Below, piece after piece: positions 1 to 11,909 of a DNA stretch of 64,000 nucleotides. Source of the stretch: Heterodera schachtii (taxonomy: Eukaryota; Nematoda; Chromadorea; Rhabditida; Heteroderidae); contig SIJG01000201.1 in assembly GCA_023374025.1 (NCBI GenBank), positions 58,809 to 122,808 of the forward strand, in the 5' to 3' direction. The notes beneath the pieces were generated by a model. The model worked only from the letters and a program-made list of their open reading frames with translations, was not told where the DNA came from and made no database searches. The translations under genes were made by a program, and so were the position numbers. How positions within the stretch are numbered: position 1 is the stretch's first letter; every line of letters begins with the position of its first letter.

Positions 1-2160
1 TAAATTAAAACCAATATTACAAAAATAAAAATAATGCATAAAAAAAGAAACGATTTAATCAACCAAATCCAAAATTTTTTATTTTAATCAAACCTTTTTT
101 AAATTTTATAAAATGGCGAATAAAATATATAAATTTCAATATTTAAAGCAATAACGATTATAAATAAATAAAAATATTTATTAAGAAAAGTTAAAAAAAT
201 TGAAATAAAAATAAAAAAAAATAAAAATTAATTGTTTATAAGAATTAAACAAATTAACCAAATTAATATAACCTTTTATTCCTTTAATACCTAAACTTTT
301 CGCTGACTGAATTAATAAAATTTATCTGACTGTAAAAGAAAATCCAATAACAATAAAATGTCTGTTTTTATTAAATATTTTTTTATAAATTATTCAATTT
401 CATTATTTACAATTGAAAAGAGAAACAATTTTTCTGGCGAGAGAAACGTTACCAAATTTAACCAAAAATGTAAAAAAAATATAACAAAGATTGAAGCTCA
501 ACTAAATGACTCTTTTAGAAATTTATTTTGTAAAATTTATGTGTAACGCACACAAAAATCAAAATGATAAAAAAAATAATTCTAATTATTAATTAAAGGC
601 AGCAGTACCAGCTTATTTTTATGCTAATGAGGTAATATTTAAATAATAGAATTTAATAAAAATCTTATTTTGAATTTTTATAATAAACCAATCTATTAAA
701 ATTATTAAAAATGCTTAAGTCATATTCTCTAATTAGTATAAAGAAGATTCCAAATGACAAATTAATTCGTATATTCTGCGCAATTACCTTTCACTGGATG
801 ATTTGATTATTTATATGAATTACGGCACTCAAATAGTTACAATTACTTGAACATTTCCTCACTGAAAAACTTCAAAATGTTTAATAAATAACGAAATACA
901 ATTTTTGGAGTTTACTGAAAAAATATATATTTAAATATCCTTTATTTCAAATATGAAAATTATTATTGCAAATACTTTTTTAATTTTTAAAGGTAATTGA
1001 AAATAATTTTTTTGCTATTTCTTATGCATTGTTTAAAATGATGGTCCAAAAATAAAGTCAGATCCAATTAAATTTGAAACTCACTGAAATAAAGCCTCAA
1101 AATGTTTAACAAATAATGATTTAATATTAATTAGATATATTTTTAAATTTACTTTTCGAAAATTTAAAAATTAAAGTATTTTAAAAAATATTTATTTTTA
1201 ACTATATACACAATTTTTTTGATAGGATAAGTGAAAAAACAATGTTCAAAAAATTAAATTATTTAATAAAACAACGTCAGAAAAAATTAATGGTCAGTTG
1301 AATTTATTTTATATTATCCAATAAAAAAAATGGCATTAGAAAAATCTTTTATTCTATCTTTGCAAAAAAAGAAAGTTACAAATAAAAAAAAAGCTTACAA
1401 CAATAAAAATAATAATTAAATTGAAGCATTGTATCGATATAGTATTATAAACCGTAGTTTAAAAACTGATTAAGAAAATTTAAATTATCCTACCCAGCAG
1501 CAATAATTATGTTGTCAAATTTCATACCTTGAAATATTATAATCAAATTAAAAATAAATAATTTGAAATATGAATTCTTAACAATTTAGAAAATTATATA
1601 GCAAATCACAAATTAAAATTTAAGGTTGTATTTCCCATGTTAGCAGGAAGTGCCGCCGCGAGAGAGCGTCGTCGGGCGCGCGATGACATTAATTTTTTAT
1701 ATAATAACCTAAAAACCGAAATTATTATAATTATAAGAAATTTCTCTTAATTTTCTTTATTCTAATAATTAAATTAATGAAAAAAGAATAAAAATAATAT
1801 TTTCCTAAAATATAATATAAAAATGTACTAATAAAATTATGAAAAAATTGCTGTATTTATTTAATTCATTGTAAATTTTTAAATGCATATTTTCGTCAGA
1901 ATGCTCGTGATTAAAATTTCATTTCAAATAAAAATAAATAATATTTTTTATTAAAATGATTAAATTAAATAATATATATTAATTTTAAAAATTAACTATT
2001 TAAATTTTACCAAATGATTTTAAAAAAATAACCTGCACAAAATGCGAGTTTAAAGTTTAAACACTACGGTAAATGCAAAATCAATTTAAAAAGAATTTAA
2101 AAATGTTCGGTCCCCGAAATGTCGAATGGACGAACAAATAAATAATTTATTGAAGACAAA
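1..2160. other. A/T-rich non-coding DNA
   Basis: I see no gene here. It is long runs of A and T with frequent stops in all frames. A 62-codon open frame at 358-546 is built almost entirely of A/T-rich codons and has no recognisable motif, so I treat it as chance. The one departure from background is a G+C-rich patch at about 1637-1688, listed separately. Confidence 0.7.
1637..1688. other. Isolated CpG/G+C-rich patch
   Basis: About 50 bases rich in CG dinucleotides (for example GTGCCGCCGCGAGAG and GTCGGGCGCGCGATG) sit alone in A/T-rich DNA. It has no open frame of useful length and no obvious inverted partner nearby. It could be the remnant of an inserted element, but nothing identifies it. 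Confidence 0.4.
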
Positions 2161-2184
2161 TTAAATTAACAAATAAAATAGACG

Positions 2185-2355
2185 GAGGACGGCGGAGGAG
2201 GCAATTGGAAATGTGAACACAAATATGGAACTGAATGAATGAAAATGAGGGGAGGGCAAATGGTCACAAATACAATCAATAAGGAATGTGTCTGACAGAG
2301 AAGGTCAGACACAACAAATACAACAAATGGAAATGAGTGAATGTGTCTGACTGGG
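2185..2355. repeat. Purine-rich stretch with GTGTCTGAC hairpin and third copy
   Basis: The plus strand is purine-rich with many GGA, GAA and AATG words. Positions 2288-2296 (GTGTCTGAC) and 2304-2312 (GTCAGACAC) form a perfect 9-bp stem with a 7-base loop. A third direct copy, GTGTCTGAC, follows within 2340-2352. The 65-codon minus-strand open frame here follows from the composition and has no family features. Confidence 0.45.
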
Positions 2356-2394
2356 ATTAGCATATTTTAGCTAAATGTTAACGTTTTCAGAAAA

Positions 2395-4400
2395 AAAAAC
2401 ACAAACTTATTGCCATTTATGGTAATAATAGACATCGTTAAATATGGCATAATTTTGGTGCGACAATTACTGCAAATTTTCGGAATCGCATCGATGCTTG
2501 TATCTCAGCCAATGGGGAAATCGGGCTTTGGTTGAGATTTTACATGTAATTACTATCATTTGCTTATATTAAATAATACGGCAGAAAAAGTGAAAATTTA
2601 TTAGCAGAACTCACACACCAACAAATAAGGGATTTTAGTGAAAAAATGAGATGAAGTCAATTATGCTTTCTCAGTTTCTAAGACTCGAGAAATTTTTTAG
2701 GAAAAAATTCACTTCCGATCTCCGATAATTTTGTTTATTTTGATTTTTAATTATTCAATTGTTCAAAACGATAGCACTTTTGAGCAATTTACTTAACAAA
2801 TAGCATTAAAAATCTCAAAAATTTTCGCGACGGCGCCTAATGAAACCATCGGACACCCATTTACCATATTTTTGAAAAATGGAGACAAAAATGGCAAAAG
2901 TAGTAATTTTTGGCGAAAAACGGCTAAAAATTTTGTAAAATACACACCTTAATTTATTTTATCCTTTTTGTTTTTGCTCATTTTTTCTAACTAATAAATC
3001 ATTTAAAAGCTTAAATTCGTATTAATACATTTGCTATAGTTTTCTTTTTAGCATCATATTTTTGCTTTATGAATATAATTTAAAAAATTATTTTCAAAGC
3101 GTAAATAATTAACAAAATCTCTTAACATTCGGACAAAGATTATTGTAAATTCTTTATGTTTTCGTGATTGCTTTAAATACAATTTATAAGAACGTTTTAA
3201 ATTTTAACTTTTGCAATGTGATATCTTAATAGATTATAATTAGTTTATATTCTCGTTGAACTCTTTTGTCGTAAATTATATGTATTTATTTTGAATTTTC
3301 ATTTTGTTATGATTATTTCATTTCTTTAATTTATTTACTATATAATAATTACCAATATATCTTAATATTTTATTATTTTCATGCAAAATTTCAAGTCATT
3401 CCGACAAATACGAAATGAACAGGAAAACCAGCATTTTTAAATTCCGTGAATTTATTTCTAATTATATATATATTTTGATTATATTCAGATCATTTAATTT
3501 AAATAATTATTATAGGTAATTTTGTTTAAATTTATTTAAATTGTCCCATCTACATTTCTTTGTATGTTTTTATATTTTCTAAATATTCCGTTTTATTTCA
3601 TTTAATTTTTTTCAAATTAAAATCTTATAACAAAAATGTATGTTTTACAATTTTTATAATTTTGTTAAAAAAATTAAATTTAAATATTTCTTTTCTTTTA
3701 GTAAGTAATAATTAATCAGTTCTAATATAAAGTATTTATTATAAAAATATTTTTAGTCTTTTATGCTTATATTATTTTGATAATTTATTATCTACAATAC
3801 ATGAATAAAAAATAAAGATTTCTTAAAAAATTGAATTTAAAATACATATTTTATATTATAGTTGTTTTTTTAAATTTTAACTTCATTATTTATTTTAGGT
3901 TTATCCTTTGAATTATTTAATATGAAATATACGTTGTAATTACATATTTTTATGGCTATTATCGTCCTTTCTAGTTGTATTTTTTTTTTTTGGTTTTATT
4001 TTTTATTTATGCATCTCTTGTGGAAAAGATTATTAATGTCTAATTTTTGTCTTATTTTGCATAATTTTTGTTAATAATTTAAATCACTCGTAAATACCTA
4101 TTATTTAATGTCGAGCAACTTTACAAATTACTATTCCGAAGATAATTTTCAAAAGCTCTAAATTAAACTTTATTTTTCTGTTTATTTTAAAAATAAATTT
4201 AGTAATAAATCAATTCCAATTATTTTTTATTATTTTCTTGCACCAATTGGTTTTGTAATGATCGTTTAAATTTGTTCTGAAAAGTAATGACCTGTTATTT
4301 AAACTTTTTTAATTACAATTGCTTTCAATAATATAAATATTATTTATTAATTTTTCATATATTAAATAAAATTAAATGAAAAACATACTAATAATATATT
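2395..4400. other. Non-coding DNA, nothing specific
   Basis: The first 550 bases are slightly less A/T-rich, with words such as TTTTCGCGACGGCGCC near 2822-2837, and the remainder is strongly A/T-rich. I found no coding frame, tandem array or inverted repeat that stands out. Confidence 0.6.
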
Positions 4401-4401
4401 T

Positions 4402-4650
4402 TCATTGAACTTTTTCAACATGAGCTTGTACTGCTTCAACTTCATCTACTAAGCTGGAGTTGTATAGGTTCAGTGAGAATCCAGAGCTCAAATCTAAGGC
4501 AATATTCGGACTCAGCGTGACCGATTTACACAGCTTAGTAAATTCGGAACTTCCAAGGTCACTTATAAAAAATTTAGTACTTGTTGGTTTAGAAAAATGC
4601 TGTTTTGGAGACCATTTGCAGACTCGGCCCTCCAATAATTCATTAATTAG
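4402..4650 (-). CDS. Possible terminal exon or decayed exon, unidentified protein
   Basis: This block has a much more balanced base composition than its surroundings. On the minus strand it is open from a stop at about 4659-4661 to a TGA at about 4400, giving some 83 residues if it is entered by splicing. The peptide includes GRVCKWSPKQHFSKP and ends in a charged stretch, VDEVEAVQAHVEKVQ. The only listed start would be a TTG, so an independent short gene is unlikely and a 3' terminal exon is the more natural reading. No strong TTTCAG-type acceptor is visible just upstream. The plus strand is also open over most of the block (from about 4421 to 4655) and meets an AG|GTATTA donor-like site at about 4649-4655, so the strand is not certain. 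I do not recognise either peptide. Confidence 0.3.
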   Translation of the reverse strand, partial: LINELLEGRVCKWSPKQHFSKPTSTKFFISDLGSSEFTKLCKSVTLSPNIALDLSSGFSLNLYNSSLVDEVEAVQAHVEKVQ

Positions 4651-4659
4651 GTATTAAAA

Positions 4660-7600
4660 TTTTATTCTTATAATTTTTATAGTGTTAACTTTGCTCTATT
4701 TACTCTCTTTTTCTTTTTCTCTGTATCTTTTTTCGTTTTCCTAAAATTAGCCACCAAAAATACCTACACTGAAAATAACAATTTTTACTTTATTAACTCT
4801 AACTCCTTAAATACTTTTCCATTGGGATTCTTTTAAAGTTTTTTAAATTTTGTTTTTTTTTATGAAATTTTGTTTATCTTTCGTGTTTTTATTTCAAATA
4901 TATTGCTATTTTCTTAGTACGAATTAAAAACATTTAACTGTTATGAAGCAATATATTATTTTCTTGATCACTGATGACTACTCACAACTCATATTACGTG
5001 AAGTATATGTTTATAACAATTAATACCATAAATAATTCGTATTTTAATAATTTATTTTAAATTATAAAAAAAAATTATTTAAACAAAAAGGTAGTTCAAA
5101 ATATAAATTTTAATTATAAAAAAACAAAAAAATTTTATTATAATTTTTAAAATAAAAAAACTATACATTTAGAATGAATATTAAACTGAAAAAATTGAAA
5201 AAATAGAAAACGACTTAAACTTGTTTTGATTGAATTGAATTAAAATTTATTTTAAAAATAGAATTAAAATCTTAAAAAATAATTTTTGGCGTATACGACA
5301 ACGAAGCATTAACTACTGCACACAAAGTATCGCACAAGATTGAAAAATGTTAAGGAAATTTTTGCCTACTCATAAGTGCCATTAATTATTGAAAATATTT
5401 TTGTGGAATTTAAAAAATATTTATTAAAAAAGCAATTATAAATTAAAATAAAATATTTAGCTTATCATGAAAATTTTACTTTATTTAAGTGAATATTTTT
5501 TGTTTCATTTTAAAATTAAAAAACTTTAAACCAATTTTAATTTCATTTTGTAGAAAATGGTTTTGGAAACATTCATTATTTATAAATCCAAAATTCTTAA
5601 TTATTAAGATCTTTAAAAAATTTTCCAGGTGGATCCGGTTTTGCTTGCCTTCTTATTCGTATTCAAATTTGAAATTAATGGATAATTGATTTTAATTTTG
5701 ATTGTTTTTACAATAATTATGACTAATAATTGTTTCTTTCTCGGTTATATTCCATAAAAAATCCAATGGATTTATGAAAAACATTTATTTAAATTAATAT
5801 CAAATTATCATTGAGATTTTCAATTTTCCTTTTATTTTTACAATAAATTTTCTTGGACCGTAAAAATAGTGAGGAAATGTTTTTCTTGTTGTTCCTCTGT
5901 TTATATTTTTAATGTCTTTCACTATTAAATAATTTGCTTTTTTTTAATACCATTTACACTATTAATCAATTATTTTATTTTGTATTCACAAATAATTTTT
6001 TATTTAACAAATAAGCATTTTGTGTGCCTGTGAATTCAGGTTTCATTACCAAAAAATAAAAATAAATTTTATTTTCGTAAATATTTTTTTGGGAATTAAT
6101 TTTATTATGTGTAAGAATTTTATGTTTGATTCATATTTAAAAAAATATTTTGATTAATTCTTTATTTTGTCAAGTAATTTATTTCTTCAATCTTTTTAAT
6201 AATAATGATATTTTCTTTATTTTTTAAATCTTTTTAGTTTCTTGCTCTCTACTCAATCAATGAGTGTCTTTAGTTCATTAAAAACAAAATAAATAAATTA
6301 TAATAAATAACAATTAAAAATAATATTTGATAATTATTTTTATGCTTTATTTTTAATTGCTTTTCTTATAAATTTTTAGAATTGGAATTAAATTAATAAA
6401 GCTTTTCATTTTGTAAGTATTATGTATTTAATTTTCATTTTCAATTCTATATACATTTTAATGTTTTATAATATTTTTGATTTTTTATTTACATGCTTTT
6501 CCCGGTAAACACGGGTAAGGTTTTTGACCAAATGCCTAATCTTGTAACTGAGAATGACCAAATTTATCATAAATTGCAAAGATTTTTCAAAGAATAACCA
6601 AATTTAAGAATGTAACTTTTTGAGGTTTTTCGTGTTTTCCATTAGCAAAGTGAATATATTCAAGATTTATTTCTTGGACTGAATAATTAGGCAGATTAAA
6701 TAATTATATATGCAAATTAATGGGCTAAGTGTGAAGCGAATCAAAACAATTAAAAAGTGCGTTTTTTAATTTATTTTATTAAGTTTCTAATTATGTGCAT
6801 TTTGTCGCATTTATATAGTTGGTCGTTTTTGGTTTTAAAAATGTTTATTATAGCAATGATAAATTCTAATAATATTTTATTATTTTTATTGTTAATCAAT
6901 ATTTTTGAGTTTTGAAAAACGTAACCGTTTTTTTTAAATAAAATTTATTATTTATCAATTATGTAAAATAGTAGAACATTAAATTTTCGTTAAAATAAAC
7001 AACAATCAAAATAATAAAATAACATATTTTAGCAATTACAAAGTTAAGTTATATAGAAATTTTGTTTAATTTTTAATTAATTTTAAATACAATTTTGTAT
7101 ATAATTAATTTATCGTAAATTATTTAAAAATAATTTTTTTAAGAAAATAAATAATGGAAATTATAATTAAGTTCTCTCAACATTCATTTTTCTAAAGTAT
7201 TAATGTAATGGATTATCTATATTGCAATCGTTGATTAAATATATATATATTTTTATTTATAGTTGTAAATTTAAAAATCCTTATGTAAAATATTTATTAA
7301 AATATTAAAAAATATATAAGGATTATTTATATATTTTAATAACATATATTAGTCAATTATTGGCTGATAGTTTAATGAAAAAGCATATTAATATAATCAA
7401 TTTATCATATAGTTGGATCACTAAAATATATTTTAATATTAAATAAATTAATTGAAATGTCACTGTTTAAAAATGTAAAATGCAATTAAAATTAATTAAT
7501 TGCTTGAATAAAAATTATATTAATTAACTTTTTTTCACAATGCACTTTATTTTTAAAATTAAAAAAAACCATTACCAAAAAGCCATCCAATGAAAATAAA

Positions 7601-8026
7601 AAATAATTTTCAATTATTAAATATTGTTAAGTTCGTTTAATTATAAATTTAGTTTAATAATATTTTGAAATGATAATAATTTCAGCTATTTAAAAATTTT
7701 TCTATTTAACTTTAGTACTTTTGTTAATTCAATTTTTTGGTTTTAATTTTTTCCTTTTAATGTTTTAAATTGTTATTTTTCCATTCCATGCTGTGTTTGT
7801 TTCCCAATTGAGTTAAATTCATAAGTTTTCTTCAGGTGAATATTTTTGAAAATTTATTATTTGTTATTTTTTATGTTTAAGAATTTCCTTAAAATTATAA
7901 ATCTTTATACTTAAATTTTGTGCAGATTAAATTTTTTAATGAATCATATATATTTATTTTTTTACAATTACCATCATTTTTTTTGTTAAATTTTATTTAC
8001 AGAAATGTTGGATTTTAATGTAAAAT
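4660..8026. other. A/T-rich non-coding DNA
   Basis: I see no gene. The 66-codon open frame at 5489-5689 is Phe/Lys/Ile/Asn-rich and looks like chance in A/T-rich DNA. A short patch at 6497-6620 is less biased and repeats the words GACCAAAT and ACCAAATTTA. A block around 6005-6090 resembles 12815-12900 (see that entry). Confidence 0.6.
6005..6090 (+). repeat. Dispersed repeat fragment, related to 12815-12900
   Basis: It shares the rare word TTGTGTGCCTGTGAATT, followed by similar A/T-rich sequence (TTTATTAC, then AAATAAA, then ATTTTATTT), with the segment starting at about 12815. The same segment at 12815 is missing from the sister copy of the larger repeat at 55810-57055, so it looks like a small inserted element with at least two copies here. 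Confidence 0.45.
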
Positions 8027-8035
8027 GCTTCGGTA
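8027..8035 (+). repeat. Left target-site duplication (GCTTCGGTA)
   Basis: The nine bases GCTTCGGTA are repeated exactly and in the same orientation at 8669-8677, immediately outside the sub-repeat-bearing ends of the element between them. A 9-bp direct repeat in this position is what a transposase leaves on insertion. Confidence 0.75.
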
Positions 8036-8668
8036 CGTGGTGAGTCGTTCCACAAAAAAGCTCAGTGTGGGCGTTCCACAAAAAGCTCAGTGGTCGATAA
8101 AATTAAATAAATAAATTTAATTATTCAATTCACAAAACACGGTGCCGTCCGGTTAACACTAATGTACGGCGGGACGCAAGTCATTTTCAAATTTTTTAAT
8201 TTTTCAATTTTTCACATCACTTCTCGCCAATTTTCTCCATTTGTACTAGACATAGCCTGACGCCATTGATACCGTTTTGTAGAGCTCATCGAGCTGTACA
8301 AAAAAGCCGCTGGTACCGGCAAGCTTAGCTTGGGTTAGCCATCGACAGGGTCGGGGGCGAGGCTGAGAGTCCTCCGGCAGAAGTGCCCGATCCATGACGG
8401 GCTCCAAGTGAATGGATCGAGAACCGGACCCGGCCTGGGAGATAGCCCTTGAAAAACTGAACAAAAATTGTTCTTAACCGGGCCGGTCCGGGTTGCGGAT
8501 CAGGCATTTTTGGTGCCCCGAAAGTGGTGCGATAGGCTTCCGGAAAATGACCAATCAATCACTGAGCTTTTTGTGGATCGCCCACACTGAGCTTTTTTTG
8601 TGGAACGCCCACACTGAGCTTTTTGTGGAACGCCCACACTGAGCTTTTTTGTGGAACGACCTAGCACC
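8036..8668. mobile_element. Foldback-like non-autonomous DNA transposon with tandem sub-repeats in its ends
   Basis: The element is 633 bp and flanked by a 9-bp direct repeat. Its ends are inverted repeats made of tandem units of about 24-27 bp around the core CCACAAAAAAGCTCAG. The left end has two units (8046-8071 and 8072-8092). The right end has four in inverted orientation (8560-8582, 8583-8609, 8610-8634, 8635-8658). The outer 18 bases of the two ends match less well until GTCGTTCCAC, where identity becomes nearly complete. The interior, roughly 8140-8545, is markedly G+C-rich compared with the A/T-rich host, with words such as GGGCCGGTCCGGG. Two overlapping minus-strand open frames of 72 and 77 codons cross it, but neither resembles a transposase. 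The architecture matches Drosophila Foldback elements; a 9-bp duplication would also suit Mutator-like elements. It would need a transposase supplied elsewhere. Confidence 0.8.
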
Positions 8669-8677
8669 GCTTCGGTA
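8669..8677 (+). repeat. Right target-site duplication (GCTTCGGTA)
   Basis: This is the exact direct copy of 8027-8035, lying just outside the right inverted repeat. Confidence 0.75.
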
Positions 8678-10790
8678 TTCTAAAAATTTCTAATTTTAAA
8701 AAATAAACAAAATTTCTTAGGGTTTTCTTTAATTTATTTTTTTTATTTCATTACAAAAAAAAATCTTAAAAAATTTAAAATCTGTTTTTTTTTGACTGAA
8801 TAAATTTTTTAATCCTTATTTTCTCTAATCACTTCTTTTATATATTTTATTTTATGAAATTATTATAGTATTTTTAATTTGCTTTTTTTATATTTCAAAA
8901 GTCGTAAACGAATTTTTCCTTTAATATTTACAATCTTGTTATCTCCCAATCTTGTTGTCTCCATGATGTTCTTATTTGATGATTTCCATCCAAATTAATT
9001 TATGAAATAAATTATAAATTGAGTTGAACAGTATTTGCTTCATTTTTGGTTAATTTCATTTCAATTAAATATTTGTATTCTTTATGAATTTGAAAAAGCT
9101 TCCGTTTTATCATTAGGTTTGCTAATAAATTTTTATAAATATTTAGTTTCAATTTAATTTTTTCTATGATTATTAATTTCGAATAACTAATATATTTTTT
9201 ACTGACGCCTTAATTGCTGTACAGTTTAACATTTATTCTTTTCAATACAAGGACTTTAAAAGTAAATATTAATTTGATTAACTTTTTTTGTTATCAATCA
9301 GGATAATTTTTTCTTAAATTTTAATTTTTTTATATTTATTTGGAATTATACTATAAAATTAATAAATACATATATATTTTTATAGATTAAATTAATGTTT
9401 TTTTATTACCAATTATAATATTTATAAATAAACGATAAATATTTTTTTTTATTCCATTTTATCTCGAAATTTTTAAGGAATGTAAACAATTTGTGATTTT
9501 TTATTCATTTAATTAGACCAAAAAAACTAAACTATTAAAAAATTTCGATTACAAAGCTTCGCGAATATATTTTTTAATAACATTAAATTGGTAATAATTA
9601 TATTACTAATTAATAATTTTTTTGATTTAAATCTTTGCTTTTGTTTTTAAATTCTTTTTTAATTCATTTTGTATTTACCATTTAGTCTAAACTCACAGTT
9701 TTATGACATGTAAAAGTGACAATCAATCACTTGTTCATTTTTACGATAAAATTTTGATTTTATGCTTTTTCAATTTTGATACAATAAAGGTTTTTTTTCT
9801 TATGCAATATAATTAATATAATTTTCGATCTTTTACTTCTATTCTTAAATTATAGTCTTAAAAGTAATTCCAGTCTTAATTTCCGTCAAACAGTTACTTT
9901 GATTATGGTTTTTCTTATTTCAATATTAAAATTATTTTAATAAAACTTCGAAAAATTAAAATAAATTATTCTTGTTTACCTTTTGTAATATATATTTTTT
10001 CTATTTGACAATGCAAATAAATTATTTTGTTAAGTTTCATTAATTTAATTATAATTAACATTTGTTCATATAAATTTAAATAAAAATTCAACTATTTATC
10101 ATTAATCTCAGTTTATTTTCTATTCGTTGATATTTTGATATTGGTATTTCTTTTTTATATGGATATTTTTTTCATTTAAAAAAGTTCTCTTTCACTCTCC
10201 TCTTCGTTTTATATATTTTATTTCAAATTAGTAATTTTGAATTCTTATTTGGGTTTTTAATTTAATTTTTTAATTTGAATAGAAATAAATCTTACTTACA
10301 TTAAAAAATTAAAAATAAATTTTGATATTTAAATAGTTTTCCAATTTAATTTATTTAAATAAAAAATCTATTATCTTAAAAAATGATTAATTTGTATTTA
10401 TGAAAAACAAATTTTATTGGTATAATAATAACCATGGAAAACAAAGATAATAATTATTTGAATTATTATAAATAATTTCATTTAATTATTTTCTTTAAAT
10501 AATGTTTTATTTTTGGTATATTTCAAATTGGCAAATTATTTTTTCTTTTTTATTCAAAAATAAAATTAAACTTGTTATTGTTAATGAATATATTTTTTTA
10601 GTATGAAAGAATAATTTTTTTTAAATTCTTTTCATTTCATATTGAATATCTAGTAGTTATTCGTTATTCAATTCGCTTTCTTATGATTATAAAAGATAAT
10701 TTAATTTCTAAAATTATTGTAAAATGACATGAAAGAAGAATTTGATGAAAATCATTGATTATTATAATTTTTAGAAAATTTTCTTATATT
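8678..10790. other. A/T-rich non-coding DNA
   Basis: No coding frame of note, no array and no clear inverted repeat. Composition is uniform A/T-rich sequence with many T runs. Confidence 0.65.
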
Positions 10791-10873
10791 TCATTTTGGA
10801 CTTAAAGTTTCCGATGTTTTTGGAGATGGAATTCCGATTTCCGACTTCCGAACAATTTTTGGGGCCTCGGAAT

Positions 10874-10950
10874 GACATCCCTGCTACCAGCCATTGGTTA
10901 GACCACAGCATGGATTGCTGCGGTTACAGGTTCGAATCCTACCGGGTGCT
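10874..10950 (+). tRNA. tRNA-like sequence (tRNA pseudogene or SINE head)
   Basis: A Pol III B-box, GGTTCGAATCC, lies at 10929-10939. Upstream is a D-arm-like CATTGGTTAGACCAC, then an anticodon-arm-like CAGC/GCTG stem closing a 7-base loop ATGGATT, which would put GGA in the anticodon place. CATCC (10876-10880) can pair with GGGTG (10944-10948) as part of an acceptor stem. A TTTT terminator follows at 10954-10957. Against a working tRNA: only five of seven acceptor pairs form, the T-stem has two mismatches, the anticodon-stem end pair fails, and a serine tRNA would need a long variable arm that is absent. Just upstream, 10808-10852 repeats TTCCGA several times. I read it as a decayed tRNA or the head of a tRNA-derived SINE. 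The overlapping 60-codon open frame is a shadow. Confidence 0.55.
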
Positions 10951-10959
10951 AACCTTTTA

Positions 10960-11909
10960 TGATCGCTTATGTTTATGACTGAAGTAAAAATTTCTAAAAT
11001 AAAATAGTAACAATGTTTTAGCATTAATTTAGATACAATTTTTATGCCTATTTCTTCATTTTTTTTTTTACTTGCTTATGATTTTCAGAGAATTCCTTAA
11101 AAAAATGAAATAAAACAAAAAATACTCTTAAGAATCGGAAAATCTTCTAAAAATTTTTTATCACTTCAAATTTATTATTTTTTTATGCAAAAATTTTTTA
11201 ATTAATAATCTTAATATGAAAATATTTTTTTTCTATTGGTAATTTAAAATAAAGTATATTAAAAATAAATAAAATGATCCTATTTTCTTAAAAAAATATA
11301 TTAATTCAAATATTTAAAATATAAAAAAATAGTACCTTTAATGGAGCTTTGATGAACATGCCCACTTTTAATCAAATTATATTCGAATTTTTTATGGGTT
11401 TATGTAAAATAATTAAAAATAAATTATTTTTTAAATTATTTCAATTATTTAATGATTTTTAGTTACTTATGAAAAAATTCATTAAGGTTTATTTTTCGTG
11501 CGCTTTAGGAAAATTTTTAAAGTCAATTATTTTTATAGCATATTCAATAAATTATTTATATTATTTTAGATGTAAATAAATTGTATTTAATGATTTTAAT
11601 CAAATTTGATTACATTTTTATAATACCTGTTAAAATATATTTAATTTTTTCGATAAAATACATTTGTTTTTATTGTTTTTTTCTATCTTAATATTTTATA
11701 TGCAATTCTTGCTGTTTTTTCATTTTATTTCAAATTTCCCTTTTGTTTAAATTCGTTGCTTTGGACCGATGGTTTTAAAATTAATCAATCAGTTTATTGT
11801 TTTTTGTAGGCTCCAATATTAGTTTTTTGGCTTTTGTGGCTATTTAAATAAAAATTTCAATTCAATTCCATCAAAACAAAGGTTTTAAGTTTTAAATTTT
11901 TTAAAATTA
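10960..11909. other. A/T-rich non-coding DNA
   Basis: I see nothing that can be named here. It lies between the tRNA-like sequence and the start of the dispersed repeat at about 11910. Confidence 0.6.

Noticed and set aside
8292..8330. TGTACAAAAAAGC with nearby restriction-site-like words, suggesting vector contamination
   Set aside because: A short match to a cloning-site sequence does not extend on either side, and the segment sits inside an element with its own target duplication.
8246..8558. Two overlapping minus-strand open frames inside the 8036-8668 element, read as a small gene
   Set aside because: They arise because the interior is G+C-rich and so has few stops. Neither has a recognisable domain and the two overlap in different frames.
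10874..10950. Intact serine tRNA gene
   Set aside because: Stem mismatches and the absence of the long variable arm make a functional tRNA unlikely.
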